A DNA stretch of 64,000 nucleotides from Aeromonas sp. RU39B (lineage in GTDB: Bacteria > Pseudomonadota > Gammaproteobacteria > Enterobacterales > Aeromonadaceae), in contig NZ_FTMJ01000002.1 of assembly GCF_900156095.1 (NCBI RefSeq), positions 1 to 64,000 on the forward strand, read 5' to 3'. Positions 11,055-21,366 of this stretch are shown here, one piece after another. A program made the position numbers and the translations under genes. Every line of letters begins with the position of its first letter. Position 1 is the stretch's first letter. The notes under the pieces were generated by a model. It made no database searches and had not been told where the DNA came from. It worked only from the letters and a program-made list of their open reading frames with translations.

Positions 11055-11277
11055 GAGGGGGTGCCATCGGGATGCAAGAAAACGATGGCGCCCAGTGTAT
11101 CAGAAGTGGCACAGTAGCGGCTAACCTGCTGCGCCCACTTAGGTTTATGGTTCGGGCAAGCGTCTGGTGCCAGCCTGGTTGCTGACACACTTTGGTCGCA
11201 TTTCTTTTCTGACGGGGAGTGGCTAACATGGACCCGTTTTTCACACAATGATAACAATCGGATGTTAGGAGATACCG

Positions 11278-12531
<1,254 letters not shown>

Positions 12532-12550
12532 GCCGATAGGCTGATAACAA

Positions 12551-12579
12551 AACCGGAGCGTCTGCTCCGGTTTTTTTTT
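12551..12579 (+). terminator. Terminator after icd
   Basis: Nine-bp stem AACCGGAGC/GCTCCGGTT with loop GTCT, followed by a run of T on the plus strand. Confidence 0.93.
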
Positions 12580-12609
12580 GATCTTTTTTAGGGAGACGCT
12601 GGCCGTGAA

Positions 12610-12648
12610 TTGATCATTTCAATATTTCTTGTATAGTTGAATTATTCA
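12610..12648 (+). promoter_or_regulatory. Promoter and likely ArsR operator of the ars operon
   Basis: A -35-like TTGATC (12610-12615) and a -10 TATAGT (12632-12637) are separated by 16 bases. Directly after the -10 lies the imperfect palindrome TGAAT-T-ATTCA (12638-12648), where ArsR-family repressors often bind. The region is AT-rich compared with its surroundings. The operator role is inferred. Confidence 0.55.
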
Positions 12649-12668
12649 TTGTGGCGAGAGGAATGTTC

Positions 12669-13049
12669 ATGAGCGAGCCCATGCAATCAGAGCATGCCGT
12701 CAAGGTACTCGAGTCGCTGGCATCGCCGGTGCGTCTGGCTGCCTGGCGCCAATTGGTGCGAGCCGGACTCGATGGCATGGTGGCTGGCGAGCTGGCCACG
12801 GCGCTGGCGGTGGCCCCCAATACTCTCTCGTTTCATCTCAAAGCGATGCTGGGTGCTCAACTGCTCAGTGTGGAGCCAGAGGGGCGCTTTCTTCGCTATC
12901 GCGCCAATATTCCCCTGATGCTCGGACTTATCGCCTATCTCACCGAAGAGTGCTGCGCGGGTCACCCAGAGGCGTGTCAGACCTTGCGTGCCGATTCGCT
13001 CTGCTCGCCGGCGGTGCTGCCGGACAATTCCTGCTGCAACAAGGAGTGA
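12669..13049 (+). CDS. arsR: ArsR-family arsenic-responsive repressor
   Basis: Winged-helix repressor that probably releases the ars promoter on binding As(III). The 126-residue protein has a helix-turn-helix near residues 30-60 (GELATALAVAPNTLSFHLKAM). Cysteines lie in the C-terminal part (ECCAGHPEAC, then further Cys and CC near the end), as in the ArsR group with a C-terminal arsenic site rather than the ELCVCDL site of the E. coli type. The ATG at 12669 follows GAGAGGA; alternative starts lie at 12651 and 12663. It is first in the five-gene ars operon, four bases before arsD. Confidence 0.9.
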   Translation: MSEPMQSEHAVKVLESLASPVRLAAWRQLVRAGLDGMVAGELATALAVAPNTLSFHLKAMLGAQLLSVEPEGRFLRYRANIPLMLGLIAYLTEECCAGHPEACQTLRADSLCSPAVLPDNSCCNKE

Positions 13050-13053
13050 TCGT

Positions 13054-13416
13054 ATGTTGATTCAAGTCTTTGACCCGGCCCTGTGCTGCTCGACCGGTGT
13101 GTGTGGCACCGAGGTTGATGAGGCACTGGTGACGTTCGCTGCCGATGCAGATTGGCTGCGCGCACAAGGCGTTACGCTGGAGCGCTATAACCTCGCGCAG
13201 CAACCGCTGGTGTTTGCCGAGACGCCGGCAGTCAGTGCCTTCTTGTCCCTATCCGGTGAAGAGGGGCTGCCGCTGGTGCTGGTGGATGGGCAGGTGGCAT
13301 TGACCGGCCGTTATCCGAGCCGCAGCGAGCTGGCCCGTTTTGCCGGATTAAGCGCCGCAGCCAGTATCAAGAAAGTGAGCAAAGCAGGGTGCTGCCCGGG
13401 CAGTGGCTGCTGCTAG
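13054..13416 (+). CDS. arsD: Arsenite metallochaperone ArsD
   Basis: Carries As(III) or Sb(III) to the ArsA ATPase. The 120-residue protein has the functional cysteine triad as Cys11, Cys12 and Cys17 (CCSTGVC), equivalent to Cys12/13/18 of E. coli ArsD. It also has the C-terminal pairs Cys113-Cys114 and Cys119-Cys120. The ATG at 13054 lies four bases after the arsR stop, and arsA begins eight bases after its stop, so the three are probably translated from one message. Confidence 0.95.
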   Translation: MLIQVFDPALCCSTGVCGTEVDEALVTFAADADWLRAQGVTLERYNLAQQPLVFAETPAVSAFLSLSGEEGLPLVLVDGQVALTGRYPSRSELARFAGLSAAASIKKVSKAGCCPGSGCC

Positions 13417-13424
13417 GAGGCGTT

Positions 13425-15173
13425 ATGTTGCCATTTTTGCGCAATCCCCCGCCCTATCTGTTTTTTACTGGTAAGGGTGGGGTGGGGAAGACCTCGCTGG
13501 CCTGCGCCAGTGCCGTGGCGCTGTGCGATACCGGGCGGCGGGTGCTGCTGGTGAGCACTGACCCTGCCAGCAACGTCGGGCAGGTGTTTGGCTGTGCAAT
13601 TGGTCATCACATCACGGCCATTGAAACGGTGCCGCACCTTGCGGCGCTGGAGATCGATCCGCAAGCCGCTGCCAGCGCCTATCGCGAGCGTATCGTGGGG
13701 CCCGTGCGTGGCAAGTTGCCCGAGCGGGTGGTCAGCAGCATTGAAGAGCAGCTCTCTGGCGCCTGCACCACCGAGATCGCCGCCTTTGACGAATTTACCG
13801 CCCTGCTGACCGATGAGAGTCTGCTGGCCCGGTACGATCACATCGTGTTTGATACTGCGCCGACCGGGCACACCATTCGCTTGCTGCAACTGCCCGGTGC
13901 CTGGAGCGATTTTCTCGAGCACGGTAAGGGGGATGCCTCTTGTTTAGGGCCCTTGGCCGGGCTCGATAAACAGCGTGAGCAGTATCATGCGGCGGTGGCG
14001 GCGCTGTGTTCGGCGGATAAAACCCGGCTGGTGCTGGTAGCGCGTGCTCAAGCGTCGACGCTAAGAGAAGTGGCGCGCACCCGCGCCGAGTTGCTGGCCA
14101 TTGGCATGCATCATGCCGAGCTGGTGATCAATGGCGTGATGCCTTGCGATGAGAAAAGCGATTTGCTGGCCAGTGCCATTGCCCGCCGTGAGCAGGCCGC
14201 GCTGGGTGATTTGCCGGCGTCCTTGGCTGATTTACCGCAAAGCCGGATGCCGCTGCTGGGTGCGCCGTTGATGGGGGTGGCGGCCCTTCGTGCCATGATC
14301 GCCGGTGAAGCTGTCGAGGCCGCCAAGTCTTCGCCATTAATCCCTCCGAACTCTCCCTCTTTGCGCGAGCTGGTCGATGCCCTGGAGGCTGACGGTCACG
14401 CTCTGGTGATGCTGATGGGCAAAGGCGGGGTGGGTAAAACGACGCTGGCTGCGGCGATTGCCCTCGAACTGTCCCGCCGCGGTCATTCGGTGCATCTTTC
14501 GACCTGCGATCCTGCGGCTCACCTGACTCAGACGCTGGCCGATGAGCAGAGCACGCTGACGGTCAGTCGAATCGATCCTGAGGTTGAGACCGAGCGTTAT
14601 CGCGCCGAGGTGCTGCGCACCAAGGGCGCCGCGCTGGATGCATCGGGTCGGGCACTGCTCGAAGAGGATTTGCGCTCACCCTGCACCGGTGAAATCGCGG
14701 TATTTCAGGCGTTCTCCCGGATCATCAGTGAGGCCGCTGAGCGCTTTGTCATCATGGACACGGCGCCCACCGGCCACACGCTACTCCTGCTTGATGCCAC
14801 CGGTGCCTATCACCGGGAGGTGGCACGCCAGATGGGTCGCCGGGGCGAGCAGGTGACCACGCCGCTGATGCAGTTGCAGGATCCGCAGCAGACCAAGGTG
14901 CTGATTGTGACGCTGCCAGAGCCTACCCCGGTGCTGGAGGCTCAATCGCTGCAGGCGGATCTGCGCCGCGCCGGCATTGAGCCCTGGGGCTGGCTGGTCA
15001 ATCAGCTGCTGCCGGCCAACGTGCAGGCGCCGCTGCTTAAGGTGCGGGCTGTATCGCAATATCAGCAATTGGCGGGGGTCGCAGCACTGACGGCGCGCCA
15101 TGCCTGCGTGCCTTTGCAAGGGGATGATCCGGTGGGCCGTCAGGCGCTGCTTGCCTTATGTCAGCGCCCTTGA
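13425..15173 (+). CDS. arsA: Arsenite-transporting ATPase ArsA
   Basis: ATPase that energises arsenite export. The 582-residue protein is a tandem duplication. The first half has GKGGVGKTS at 16-24 and the second half GKGGVGKTT near residue 335. Each half has the DTAPTGHT signal-transduction motif. The metalloid-activation cysteines are kept in SGACTTEIA, DASCLGP and RSPCTGEI. The ATG at 13425 follows a GGAGG site. Here it partners an ACR3-type carrier rather than the E. coli ArsB type, a combination known in other bacteria. Confidence 0.97.
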   Translation: MLPFLRNPPPYLFFTGKGGVGKTSLACASAVALCDTGRRVLLVSTDPASNVGQVFGCAIGHHITAIETVPHLAALEIDPQAAASAYRERIVGPVRGKLPERVVSSIEEQLSGACTTEIAAFDEFTALLTDESLLARYDHIVFDTAPTGHTIRLLQLPGAWSDFLEHGKGDASCLGPLAGLDKQREQYHAAVAALCSADKTRLVLVARAQASTLREVARTRAELLAIGMHHAELVINGVMPCDEKSDLLASAIARREQAALGDLPASLADLPQSRMPLLGAPLMGVAALRAMIAGEAVEAAKSSPLIPPNSPSLRELVDALEADGHALVMLMGKGGVGKTTLAAAIALELSRRGHSVHLSTCDPAAHLTQTLADEQSTLTVSRIDPEVETERYRAEVLRTKGAALDASGRALLEEDLRSPCTGEIAVFQAFSRIISEAAERFVIMDTAPTGHTLLLLDATGAYHREVARQMGRRGEQVTTPLMQLQDPQQTKVLIVTLPEPTPVLEAQSLQADLRRAGIEPWGWLVNQLLPANVQAPLLKVRAVSQYQQLAGVAALTARHACVPLQGDDPVGRQALLALCQRP

Positions 15174-15208
15174 TAGCCAGGTTTGTATGACTGTTTATTG
15201 GAGTGGGT

Positions 15209-16276
15209 ATGTCGAGTTCTCAAAGCGCCATCGGCTTTTTTGAGCGTTATCTAAGTCTGTGGGTGGCGCTTTGTATTGTGGTCGGGATCGGCTTGGGTCA
15301 AGGCCTGCCTGATCTCTTCAAGGCCATCGGGGCGCTGGAAGTGGCCCGGGTGAATCTGCCGGTCGGGCTGCTGATTTGGGTGATGATCATCCCTATGTTG
15401 CTGCGCATCGATTTTACGGCGCTGCATCAGGTGCGCCAGCACCTCAAGGGGATCGGGGTGACGCTCGCGATCAACTGGCTGGTCAAACCCTTTTCCATGG
15501 CGCTGCTTGGCTGGCTGTTTATCCGCCAGCTGTTTGCCCCCTGGCTGCCAGCCGGTCAGATTGACAGCTATGTGGCGGGGCTGATTTTGCTCGCGGCCGC
15601 GCCCTGTACCGCCATGGTGTTTGTCTGGAGCCGACTGACCAACGGCGATCCCTATTTCACCCTCTCGCAGGTGGCGCTCAACGATCTCATTATGGTGTTT
15701 GCTTTTGCTCCCTTGGTGGCACTGCTGCTGGGGGTCTCGAGCATCACCGTGCCCTGGGATACCCTGCTCACCTCGGTGGTACTCTATATCGTGGTGCCGG
15801 TGCTGATTGCCCAGTGGCTGCGACGGCGCGCCCTGGCACAGGGGCAGGCTCATCTGGATGGGTTGCTGACCCGTATCGCCCCGTGGAGTATTGCGGCCTT
15901 GCTGCTTACCCTGGTGCTGCTGTTTGCGTTTCAGGGGGAGGCCATTTTGGCCCAACCGCTGGTGATTGTGCTGTTGGCGGTGCCGATCCTGATCCAGGTA
16001 TTTTTTAACGCGGGGCTGGCCTATTGGCTTAACCGCCGCGTCGGTGAGAAGCACTCGGTGGCGTGCCCGTCGGCCCTTATCGGTGCATCCAACTTTTTCG
16101 AACTGGCGGTCGCTGCAGCCATCAGCCTGTTCGGTTTCCATTCCGGGGCGGCGCTCGCTACCGTGGTTGGCGTCCTTATCGAGGTGCCGGTCATGTTGCT
16201 GGTGGTGCGCATCGTCAATCGCAGTAAAGCCTGGTACGAACAACCCTTACATCGTGAGAAAGCCTGTCATGACTAA
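15209..16276 (+). CDS. arsB: Arsenite efflux carrier, ACR3 family
   Basis: Inner-membrane As(III) exporter with about ten helices and 355 residues. It belongs to the ACR3 (bile acid/sodium symporter-like) family, not to the ArsB family of E. coli, despite the shared gene name. The conserved cysteine of helix 4 is seen in LLAAAPCTAMVFVWS, followed by LTNGDPYFTLSQVALNDL. The ATG at 15209 has GGAG six bases upstream. It lies 35 bases after arsA and overlaps the start of arsC by eight bases. Confidence 0.95.
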   Translation: MSSSQSAIGFFERYLSLWVALCIVVGIGLGQGLPDLFKAIGALEVARVNLPVGLLIWVMIIPMLLRIDFTALHQVRQHLKGIGVTLAINWLVKPFSMALLGWLFIRQLFAPWLPAGQIDSYVAGLILLAAAPCTAMVFVWSRLTNGDPYFTLSQVALNDLIMVFAFAPLVALLLGVSSITVPWDTLLTSVVLYIVVPVLIAQWLRRRALAQGQAHLDGLLTRIAPWSIAALLLTLVLLFAFQGEAILAQPLVIVLLAVPILIQVFFNAGLAYWLNRRVGEKHSVACPSALIGASNFFELAVAAAISLFGFHSGAALATVVGVLIEVPVMLLVVRIVNRSKAWYEQPLHREKACHD

Positions 16277-16694
16277 CATCACCATCTATCACAATCCCCA
16301 GTGCGGTACGTCGCGCAATACTCTGGCGCTGATCCGTAACAGCGGCATCGAGCCGACCGTGATCCACTATCTGGAGACCCCACCGAGCCGCGATACGCTG
16401 GTCGCTCTGATTGCTGCCATGGGGATGTCGGTACGGGCGCTGCTGCGCACCAATGTGCCGCCCTATGAGGAGTTGAGTCTCGCCAACCCGAGCGTCAGCG
16501 ATGATGAACTGCTGGCGGCCATGCTGGCACACCCCATTCTGATTAACCGCCCGATCGTGGTGACACCCTTGGGTACCCGTTTGTGCCGCCCCTCTGAAGT
16601 GGTGCTCGATATTCTGCCCGATCAGCAAAAAGGCGCGTTTAGCAAAGAAGATGGCGAGCAGGTCGTGGATGAGCAGGGGCAACGGCTGAAATAA
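16269..16694 (+). CDS. arsC: Arsenate reductase, glutaredoxin-dependent type
   Basis: Reduces arsenate to arsenite using glutathione and glutaredoxin, supplying the substrate of the ACR3 pump. The 141-residue protein has the catalytic Cys12 in NPQCGTSRNT and the arginines of the oxyanion site in RALLRTNVPPYEEL and RPIVVTPLGTRLCRP. These are the features of the ArsC/Spx-like family, not of the thioredoxin-linked type. Its ATG lies inside the end of the pump gene, so translation is probably coupled. It is last in the operon. Confidence 0.96.
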   Translation: MTNITIYHNPQCGTSRNTLALIRNSGIEPTVIHYLETPPSRDTLVALIAAMGMSVRALLRTNVPPYEELSLANPSVSDDELLAAMLAHPILINRPIVVTPLGTRLCRPSEVVLDILPDQQKGAFSKEDGEQVVDEQGQRLK

Positions 16695-16712
16695 ACCACC
16701 TCCATGCCGAAC

Positions 16713-16734
16713 GAGGCCCGCAGTTGCGGGCCTC
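16713..16734 (+). terminator. Hairpin after the ars operon
   Basis: GAGGCCCGCA/TGCGGGCCTC inverted repeat followed by TGATTTATC. The stem is strong but the T tail is poor, so termination may be partial. It lies between the converging arsC and aspC. Confidence 0.55.
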
Positions 16735-16763
16735 TGATTTATCGGCATGAGTCAGTGGGTGAG

Positions 16764-17954
16764 TTACAGCACCTTGGCAATGGCGTCACACAGGGGATCG
16801 ATGTTGGCGCGGGTGATACCGGCCACGCTGATCCGGCCAGAGCCGACGATGTAGATGGCAAACTCTTCCTTCATGCGGGCTACCTGCTCCTTGGAGAGAC
16901 CGGAGAAGGAGAACATGCCGTTTTGACGGGCAATAAAGGAAAAGTCCTGGCTCACACCACGCTCGGCCAGCTTGGCAACCAGCAGCTCACGCATTTCGCG
17001 GATCCGCACCCGCATCTCGGCCACTTCGCTCACCCACAGCTCATAGAGCGCCGGATCGTTGACCACGGCGGTCACTACCGCAGCGCCGTGTGACGGCGGG
17101 TTGGAGTAGTTGGCGCGGATCACGGTCTTGACCTGGGTGAAGGCCGTATCGGCCACAGCCTTGCTGTCACACACCAAGGTAAAGGCGCCGACACGCTCGT
17201 TGTAGAGCCCGAAGTTTTTGGAAAACGAGCTGGCGATCAGTAGTTCACGGTTGTACTGGGCGAAGATACGCAGACCTTCGGCATCTTCTTCAATCCCGCG
17301 GGCAAAGCCTTGGTAGGCGAAGTCAAACAGCGGCAGCCAGCCGGCGTCGGCACTCTGTTTGGCCAGCGCTTCCCACTGCTCGGCGGTAGGATCGATACCG
17401 GTCGGGTTGTGGCAGCAGCCGTGCAGCAGCACCAGATCGCCACGGGCGGCGTCACGCAGGGAGGCCTGCATGGCAGCAAAATCGAGATCCTTGGTGGCGG
17501 CGTCGTAATACTTGTACCACTTCACCTCAAGGCCGGCGGCCTGAAAGACGCTGACGTGGTTGGCCCAGGTAGGATCCGAGATCCAGATGGTCTTGGCCAG
17601 ATGATTACGGGCGATGAATTCGGCGGCAATACGCAGGGCACCGGTACCACCCGGCGCTTGGGCGGTCTTGGCACGGCCCGAGGCGATGAGCTCGGAATCT
17701 TTGCCAAACAGCAGCCCCTGCACAATGCGGGCATATTCCTGATTACCCTCGATCCCGAGGTAGTTCTTGGTTTTCTCGTCAGTCAGCAGCTTCTGCTCGG
17801 CTTGCTTGACGCACTTGAGGATGGGGGTGGCTCCCGATTCGTCCTTGTAGATGCCGACACCCAGGTTGATCTTGTGGCTGCGAGCGTCGCTGCGAAACGC
17901 TTCAGTCAGGCCAAGAATAGGATCGGCGGGGGCGGCTACAACCTTTTCAAACAT
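16764..17954 (-). CDS. aspC: Aspartate aminotransferase
   Basis: PLP enzyme that exchanges amino groups between aspartate and 2-oxoglutarate and also accepts aromatic amino acids. The 396-residue protein starts [16 protein letters not shown] and follows E. coli AspC closely. The PLP lysine lies in [16 protein letters not shown], and [13 protein letters not shown] and [10 protein letters not shown] are conserved active-site segments. The start at 17954 was chosen by length and homology; the open frame reaches 18026. It is transcribed leftward toward the ars operon. Confidence 0.95.
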   Translation of the reverse strand: MFEKVVAAPADPILGLTEAFRSDARSHKINLGVGIYKDESGATPILKCVKQAEQKLLTDEKTKNYLGIEGNQEYARIVQGLLFGKDSELIASGRAKTAQAPGGTGALRIAAEFIARNHLAKTIWISDPTWANHVSVFQAAGLEVKWYKYYDAATKDLDFAAMQASLRDAARGDLVLLHGCCHNPTGIDPTAEQWEALAKQSADAGWLPLFDFAYQGFARGIEEDAEGLRIFAQYNRELLIASSFSKNFGLYNERVGAFTLVCDSKAVADTAFTQVKTVIRANYSNPPSHGAAVVTAVVNDPALYELWVSEVAEMRVRIREMRELLVAKLAERGVSQDFSFIARQNGMFSFSGLSKEQVARMKEEFAIYIVGSGRISVAGITRANIDPLCDAIAKVL

Positions 17955-18130
17955 GATAGTCCCTGTGTTTTTTGCGTGGTTCTTGATGGTGGCGTTCCGA
18001 TGGCAAACAAACGCGCCCGAGAGCAAGGCAATGGGCGCATCGTCGATTCTTTATACCACTGCGTAGGTATGGGGAAAACCGCTATTTGTCCGCCGAATGG
18101 GGGCCGCTGCTCTGGCGCGACAAAAGAGGG

Positions 18131-19087
18131 CTAGCTGATTGCGCTCCAGCCACTGGCCAGCGCCAGTAATTCACCGGGCAGGCCCATCCCTTGCTCTATG
18201 AGTGGCGCCAAACGGGTGCGCAAGGTGGGGGATAGCCGGCTCGGCTCCCAGCTGGCGCCTTCCAGCGGCCGGGCATAGTGGCGCAGGTGCGCCGAGAGAT
18301 CATCGGGCAGCCAGCAGGAGAGCGGACGTCCGGTGCGCTCGGCCAGCGTGCGGATTCGCTCGACTCCAGCTGGTTCGAGGTCGGTCAGATGGCTCCACTG
18401 CACCGCACCTGGCAAGGCGCTGCACAGTGGGCTAAGGAGTCCAGGGGCGGCAGCCGGTAACCAGACCAGCAAGCTGGCGGGGGGCAGGGGAAGGGTGGTG
18501 AACACGCCGGTGCGATCGGTGGTGATGAGTCGCTCGATGGGGTCGCCCTGACTGATGATCTTGCCAAGGGTAGGTAGGCTGCGCTCTGGCAGAACGATCT
18601 CACCTAATGTATCGAGCAGCGGCGCGCCATCGATGAGACGCCCCCCCTGAAAAAACAGGCTGATGGGTAATGAGGCGCGCAGGCGAACAAGGTGATCCGG
18701 GCAGGTCTCTACGCCGCGCTCGGCCAGATGGATCTGCTCGCTGGGCGAGAAGGCCGGTTGTCCCCCTTGCAGCGGTCGGCGATAGAGGGCGGCGAGCAGA
18801 CGCAGATTCACCGGGCTGGGTAAGCGGATACCCAGTTGCTGCAGCCAGCTTTCCGGATCGAGCGGGGCCTGCTGCAGATCGCCCAGCGCCAGAGCTCGGG
18901 TCAGGTAGCGGCGGCCGGCATCGGTCAAACCATAGTGGTGAGGGCGGAGCTGATGCAGCAGGCTATTTTCCAGCATCAGACTGACCAGAGGCTGCAAATT
19001 GCGTGAACGGATCAGGACCGACTCTTCGGCCAGCAACTGCTGCGCCACCTCTTTGAGCATTCCGGAAGAAAAATCGATCGCTGCCAT
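18131..19087 (-). CDS. Uncharacterised 318-residue protein
   Basis: Not recognised. The N-terminal 65 residues look like a winged helix (LLAEESVLIRSRNLQPLVSL followed by HYGLTDAGRRYL, a typical wHTH wing). The middle and C-terminal parts contain short hydrophobic strands, many prolines, and no catalytic motif I can name. No signal peptide or membrane helix is clear. It is a full-length open gene with normal codon use, 176 bases upstream of aspC on the same strand and divergent from the pseudouridine synthase gene. A DNA-binding or regulatory role is only a guess from the N terminus. Confidence 0.75.
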   Translation of the reverse strand: MAAIDFSSGMLKEVAQQLLAEESVLIRSRNLQPLVSLMLENSLLHQLRPHHYGLTDAGRRYLTRALALGDLQQAPLDPESWLQQLGIRLPSPVNLRLLAALYRRPLQGGQPAFSPSEQIHLAERGVETCPDHLVRLRASLPISLFFQGGRLIDGAPLLDTLGEIVLPERSLPTLGKIISQGDPIERLITTDRTGVFTTLPLPPASLLVWLPAAAPGLLSPLCSALPGAVQWSHLTDLEPAGVERIRTLAERTGRPLSCWLPDDLSAHLRHYARPLEGASWEPSRLSPTLRTRLAPLIEQGMGLPGELLALASGWSAIS

Positions 19088-19235
19088 GGTCCCTCACCTG
19101 CAAGGCTGAACACTCTACTGTCAAGCCGCAGACACGCCAAGTGCAGTGTTTGCGCGTCGTGATCTGACGCGGGTTTGAGGGGCGCGCGCGATGCCGTACA
19201 ATCGCGCCATTATTCTGGCTTGTGTGAGGGTGACT

Positions 19236-19886
19236 GTGTTCGAGTTTCGCGAAGTGCTGCGCCATCGTGATTTTCTGCTGATCGACAAACCCGCGGGGAT
19301 CGGCATGCATGAGGAGAACGGCGCGCCGGGTGTGGTGACCTTGCTGCGCGATGCCACCGGCCTTGAACTCTATCCGGTGCACCGCCTCGACAAGATGACC
19401 TCAGGGCTGCTGCTGCTTGCTCGTCACCCCGAGGCTAACCGGGTGCTCAGCCAGGGCTTTGCCGAGCGGCGGATGAAAAAGCAGTATCTGGCGCTCTCTG
19501 ATCGGCGCCCGCTCAAAAAGCAGGGTATGGTCAAAGGGGATATGAAAAAAGGGCGTGGTGGCAGCTGGATGTTGACGCGTACCTTGGACAATCCCGCCGT
19601 CAGCCGCTTTGACTCGGTGCTGGTGCGCGAAGGATTGCGTCTGTTTCGTATCCGTCCCGAGACGGGCAAAACCCACCAGATCCGCGTGGCACTGAAAAGC
19701 GTCAGTGCGCCGATTCTGGGTGATGAGCGTTATGGCGGCAGCGCGGCCGATCGCGGTTATCTGCACGCCTGGCGCCTGAGCTTTGAGCATGACGGTGAGC
19801 TATTTGATATCGCGCTGCCACCGGCAGAGGGGGCGCTGTTTTTACTGCCTGAAACCCGTCTTGCCATCGATGCGCTGGCGCCCTGA
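19236..19886 (+). CDS. RluA-family pseudouridine synthase
   Basis: Predicted RNA pseudouridine synthase with the catalytic motif HRLDKMTSGLLLLA (essential Asp) and the RPETGKTHQIRVAL substrate loop. It lacks the S4 domain seen in RluC/RluD, as in the small RluA-like subgroup. The GTG at 19236 has GAGGG five bases upstream and gives 216 residues. An ATG at 19191 in the same frame has no ribosome site. Its last base overlaps the first base of the next gene, so translation is probably coupled. The RNA target is unknown. Confidence 0.88.
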   Translation: MFEFREVLRHRDFLLIDKPAGIGMHEENGAPGVVTLLRDATGLELYPVHRLDKMTSGLLLLARHPEANRVLSQGFAERRMKKQYLALSDRRPLKKQGMVKGDMKKGRGGSWMLTRTLDNPAVSRFDSVLVREGLRLFRIRPETGKTHQIRVALKSVSAPILGDERYGGSAADRGYLHAWRLSFEHDGELFDIALPPAEGALFLLPETRLAIDALAP

Positions 19887-20533
19887 TGGTGCCTGAATCC
19901 GGCCTGATCCTGGCCGATTATGACGGCACGCTCTGCCCGGGGGACAGCCATGCCCGGCTGCTACGTCATATTCTGCTGGTACGGCGTTGGCCGTTACTGC
20001 TACTGCTGGCGCTCTCTCCCCTATTGCTCCTGCTGTGTGTACCCTGCCGGACTCTGACCGTCAGGCTCGTGTGGTGGTGCGCGACGTTTGGCGCGACGGC
20101 GTGGCAGTGGCGCCGCTGGGTGGTTGCACTCGCGCACCGGGCGCCGCCGCTGTATGGCGAGGCAGCCAGCCTGCTGGCCCACGTTCAAGCTCATGCTCAT
20201 GCCCGGCTGTGGGTGGTGAGTGCCTCGCCACAGGCGCTGGTGCGCCGCTCACTCTCTTGTCAGTGTGAAGGCAGCATTCGGATGAGTGAAATGCGCGTCT
20301 ACGCAACCAGAATGGCTCGGCGCTTTGGCGCCATTGTGCCGCGACATTACGCCTATGGGGCGGCCAAATTGACCCGCCTGCCGCCATTGTCTGCGCCGGT
20401 CACGCTGGCGCTTTCTGACTCAGTGAGCGATCTGCCGTTGCTGGCGCTTGCATCCCGCGCTTGGCTTATCAACCCCAAACAGTGGCCACTTGCCAAGGCA
20501 CCAAGGCATCTTGAGCCGCGGGTGTGGCGCTGA
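19886..20533 (+). CDS. HAD phosphatase, PgpC/YfhB-like
   Basis: Membrane-associated HAD-family hydrolase of 215 residues. The nucleophile motif DYDGTL lies at residues 11-16, followed by a long hydrophobic stretch (LLLLLALSPLLLLL), then VVSASPQALV (motif II) and LALSDSVSDLPLL (motif IV). The arrangement follows E. coli PgpC (YfhB), a phosphatidylglycerophosphate phosphatase, including a CTFG/CATFG-like segment after the hydrophobic stretch. Overall identity looks low, so the substrate is uncertain. The ATG shares a base with the stop of the pseudouridine synthase gene. Confidence 0.72.
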   Translation: MVPESGLILADYDGTLCPGDSHARLLRHILLVRRWPLLLLLALSPLLLLLCVPCRTLTVRLVWWCATFGATAWQWRRWVVALAHRAPPLYGEAASLLAHVQAHAHARLWVVSASPQALVRRSLSCQCEGSIRMSEMRVYATRMARRFGAIVPRHYAYGAAKLTRLPPLSAPVTLALSDSVSDLPLLALASRAWLINPKQWPLAKAPRHLEPRVWR

Positions 20534-20641
20534 TCGTCCATGCCCACCCCTTTACCTCTTTCCCGTTGATGATAGAGTGACCAGCAAGCAAAAACGGGTC
20601 TGGTTTGATGGCGCAAGGACGACGCGCCTTTGGGGAGCAAC

Positions 20642-21271
20642 ATGCTGAAGCTGTATGGATATGAGCGTTCGCCGGCAACCTTCCGGGTACGTATCGTGCT
20701 GGGGCTCAAGGGCATCGCCTGCGAACAGGTTGCAGTGGATCTGCCCGGTGACGAACACAAGAGCAGGGCCTATCGCCGCATCAATCCGCAAGGAGTGGTG
20801 CCCTATCTCGAAGAGGGAGAGTGGGGCGTTGGCCAGTCGCTCGCCATCATGGAGTACCTCGACGAGACCTACCCGGCCTATCCTCTGCTACCGTCCTCGC
20901 CCGAGGAGCGGGCGCTTACCCGCCAGATTGTCAACATGCTTGCCTGCGACCTGCATCCGCTGGCCAGCGAGCGGGTACACACCTATCTGACGCAGCACTT
21001 TTCCCTGCGTGATCCCCAATGCGACGCCTGGTATCAGCACTGGGCGCAGGAGACGTTTATTGCGCTGGAGAAGGTGCTTGGATCCTGCTCGGGGCTGTTT
21101 TGCGTCGGTGATGAGGTAACGTTGGCCGATTGTGTGCTGATCCCCGAGCTCTATGTGGCTCGGCGTAACGGGGTTGATGTGACTCACTATCCCACGTTGC
21201 TGCGGATTTTTGACCACTGCATGAGCCTGCACGCATTTGCCGATGCAGCCCCCGCCACGTCGGCCGTATAG
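20642..21271 (+). CDS. maiA: Maleylacetoacetate isomerase (zeta-class GST)
   Basis: Glutathione transferase of the zeta class, 209 residues. It would isomerise maleylacetoacetate to fumarylacetoacetate in tyrosine degradation. The N-terminal thioredoxin fold has YERSPATFRVRI, in place of the usual SSCSYRVR segment, then NPQGVVPYLEEG and GQSLAIMEYLDE. The C-terminal helical domain has VGDEVTLADCVLIPEL. The rest of the tyrosine pathway is not adjacent, so another GST role is possible. The ATG at 20642 has GGGGAG upstream. Confidence 0.8.
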   Translation: MLKLYGYERSPATFRVRIVLGLKGIACEQVAVDLPGDEHKSRAYRRINPQGVVPYLEEGEWGVGQSLAIMEYLDETYPAYPLLPSSPEERALTRQIVNMLACDLHPLASERVHTYLTQHFSLRDPQCDAWYQHWAQETFIALEKVLGSCSGLFCVGDEVTLADCVLIPELYVARRNGVDVTHYPTLLRIFDHCMSLHAFADAAPATSAV

Positions 21272-21366
21272 GCCTGACTAAATGGTACTCTTCACATTAC
21301 TGTAAACGCCTGCTTGCCAGCATGCTGGAGGCTTTGTAGTGTCGTGACGCGAGCAAGGAGGGAGCT

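Noticed and set aside
12532..16763. Genomic island with att repeats around the ars operon
   Set aside because: The icd 3' end was compared by eye with the sequence before aspC and no direct repeat was found; no integrase is present.
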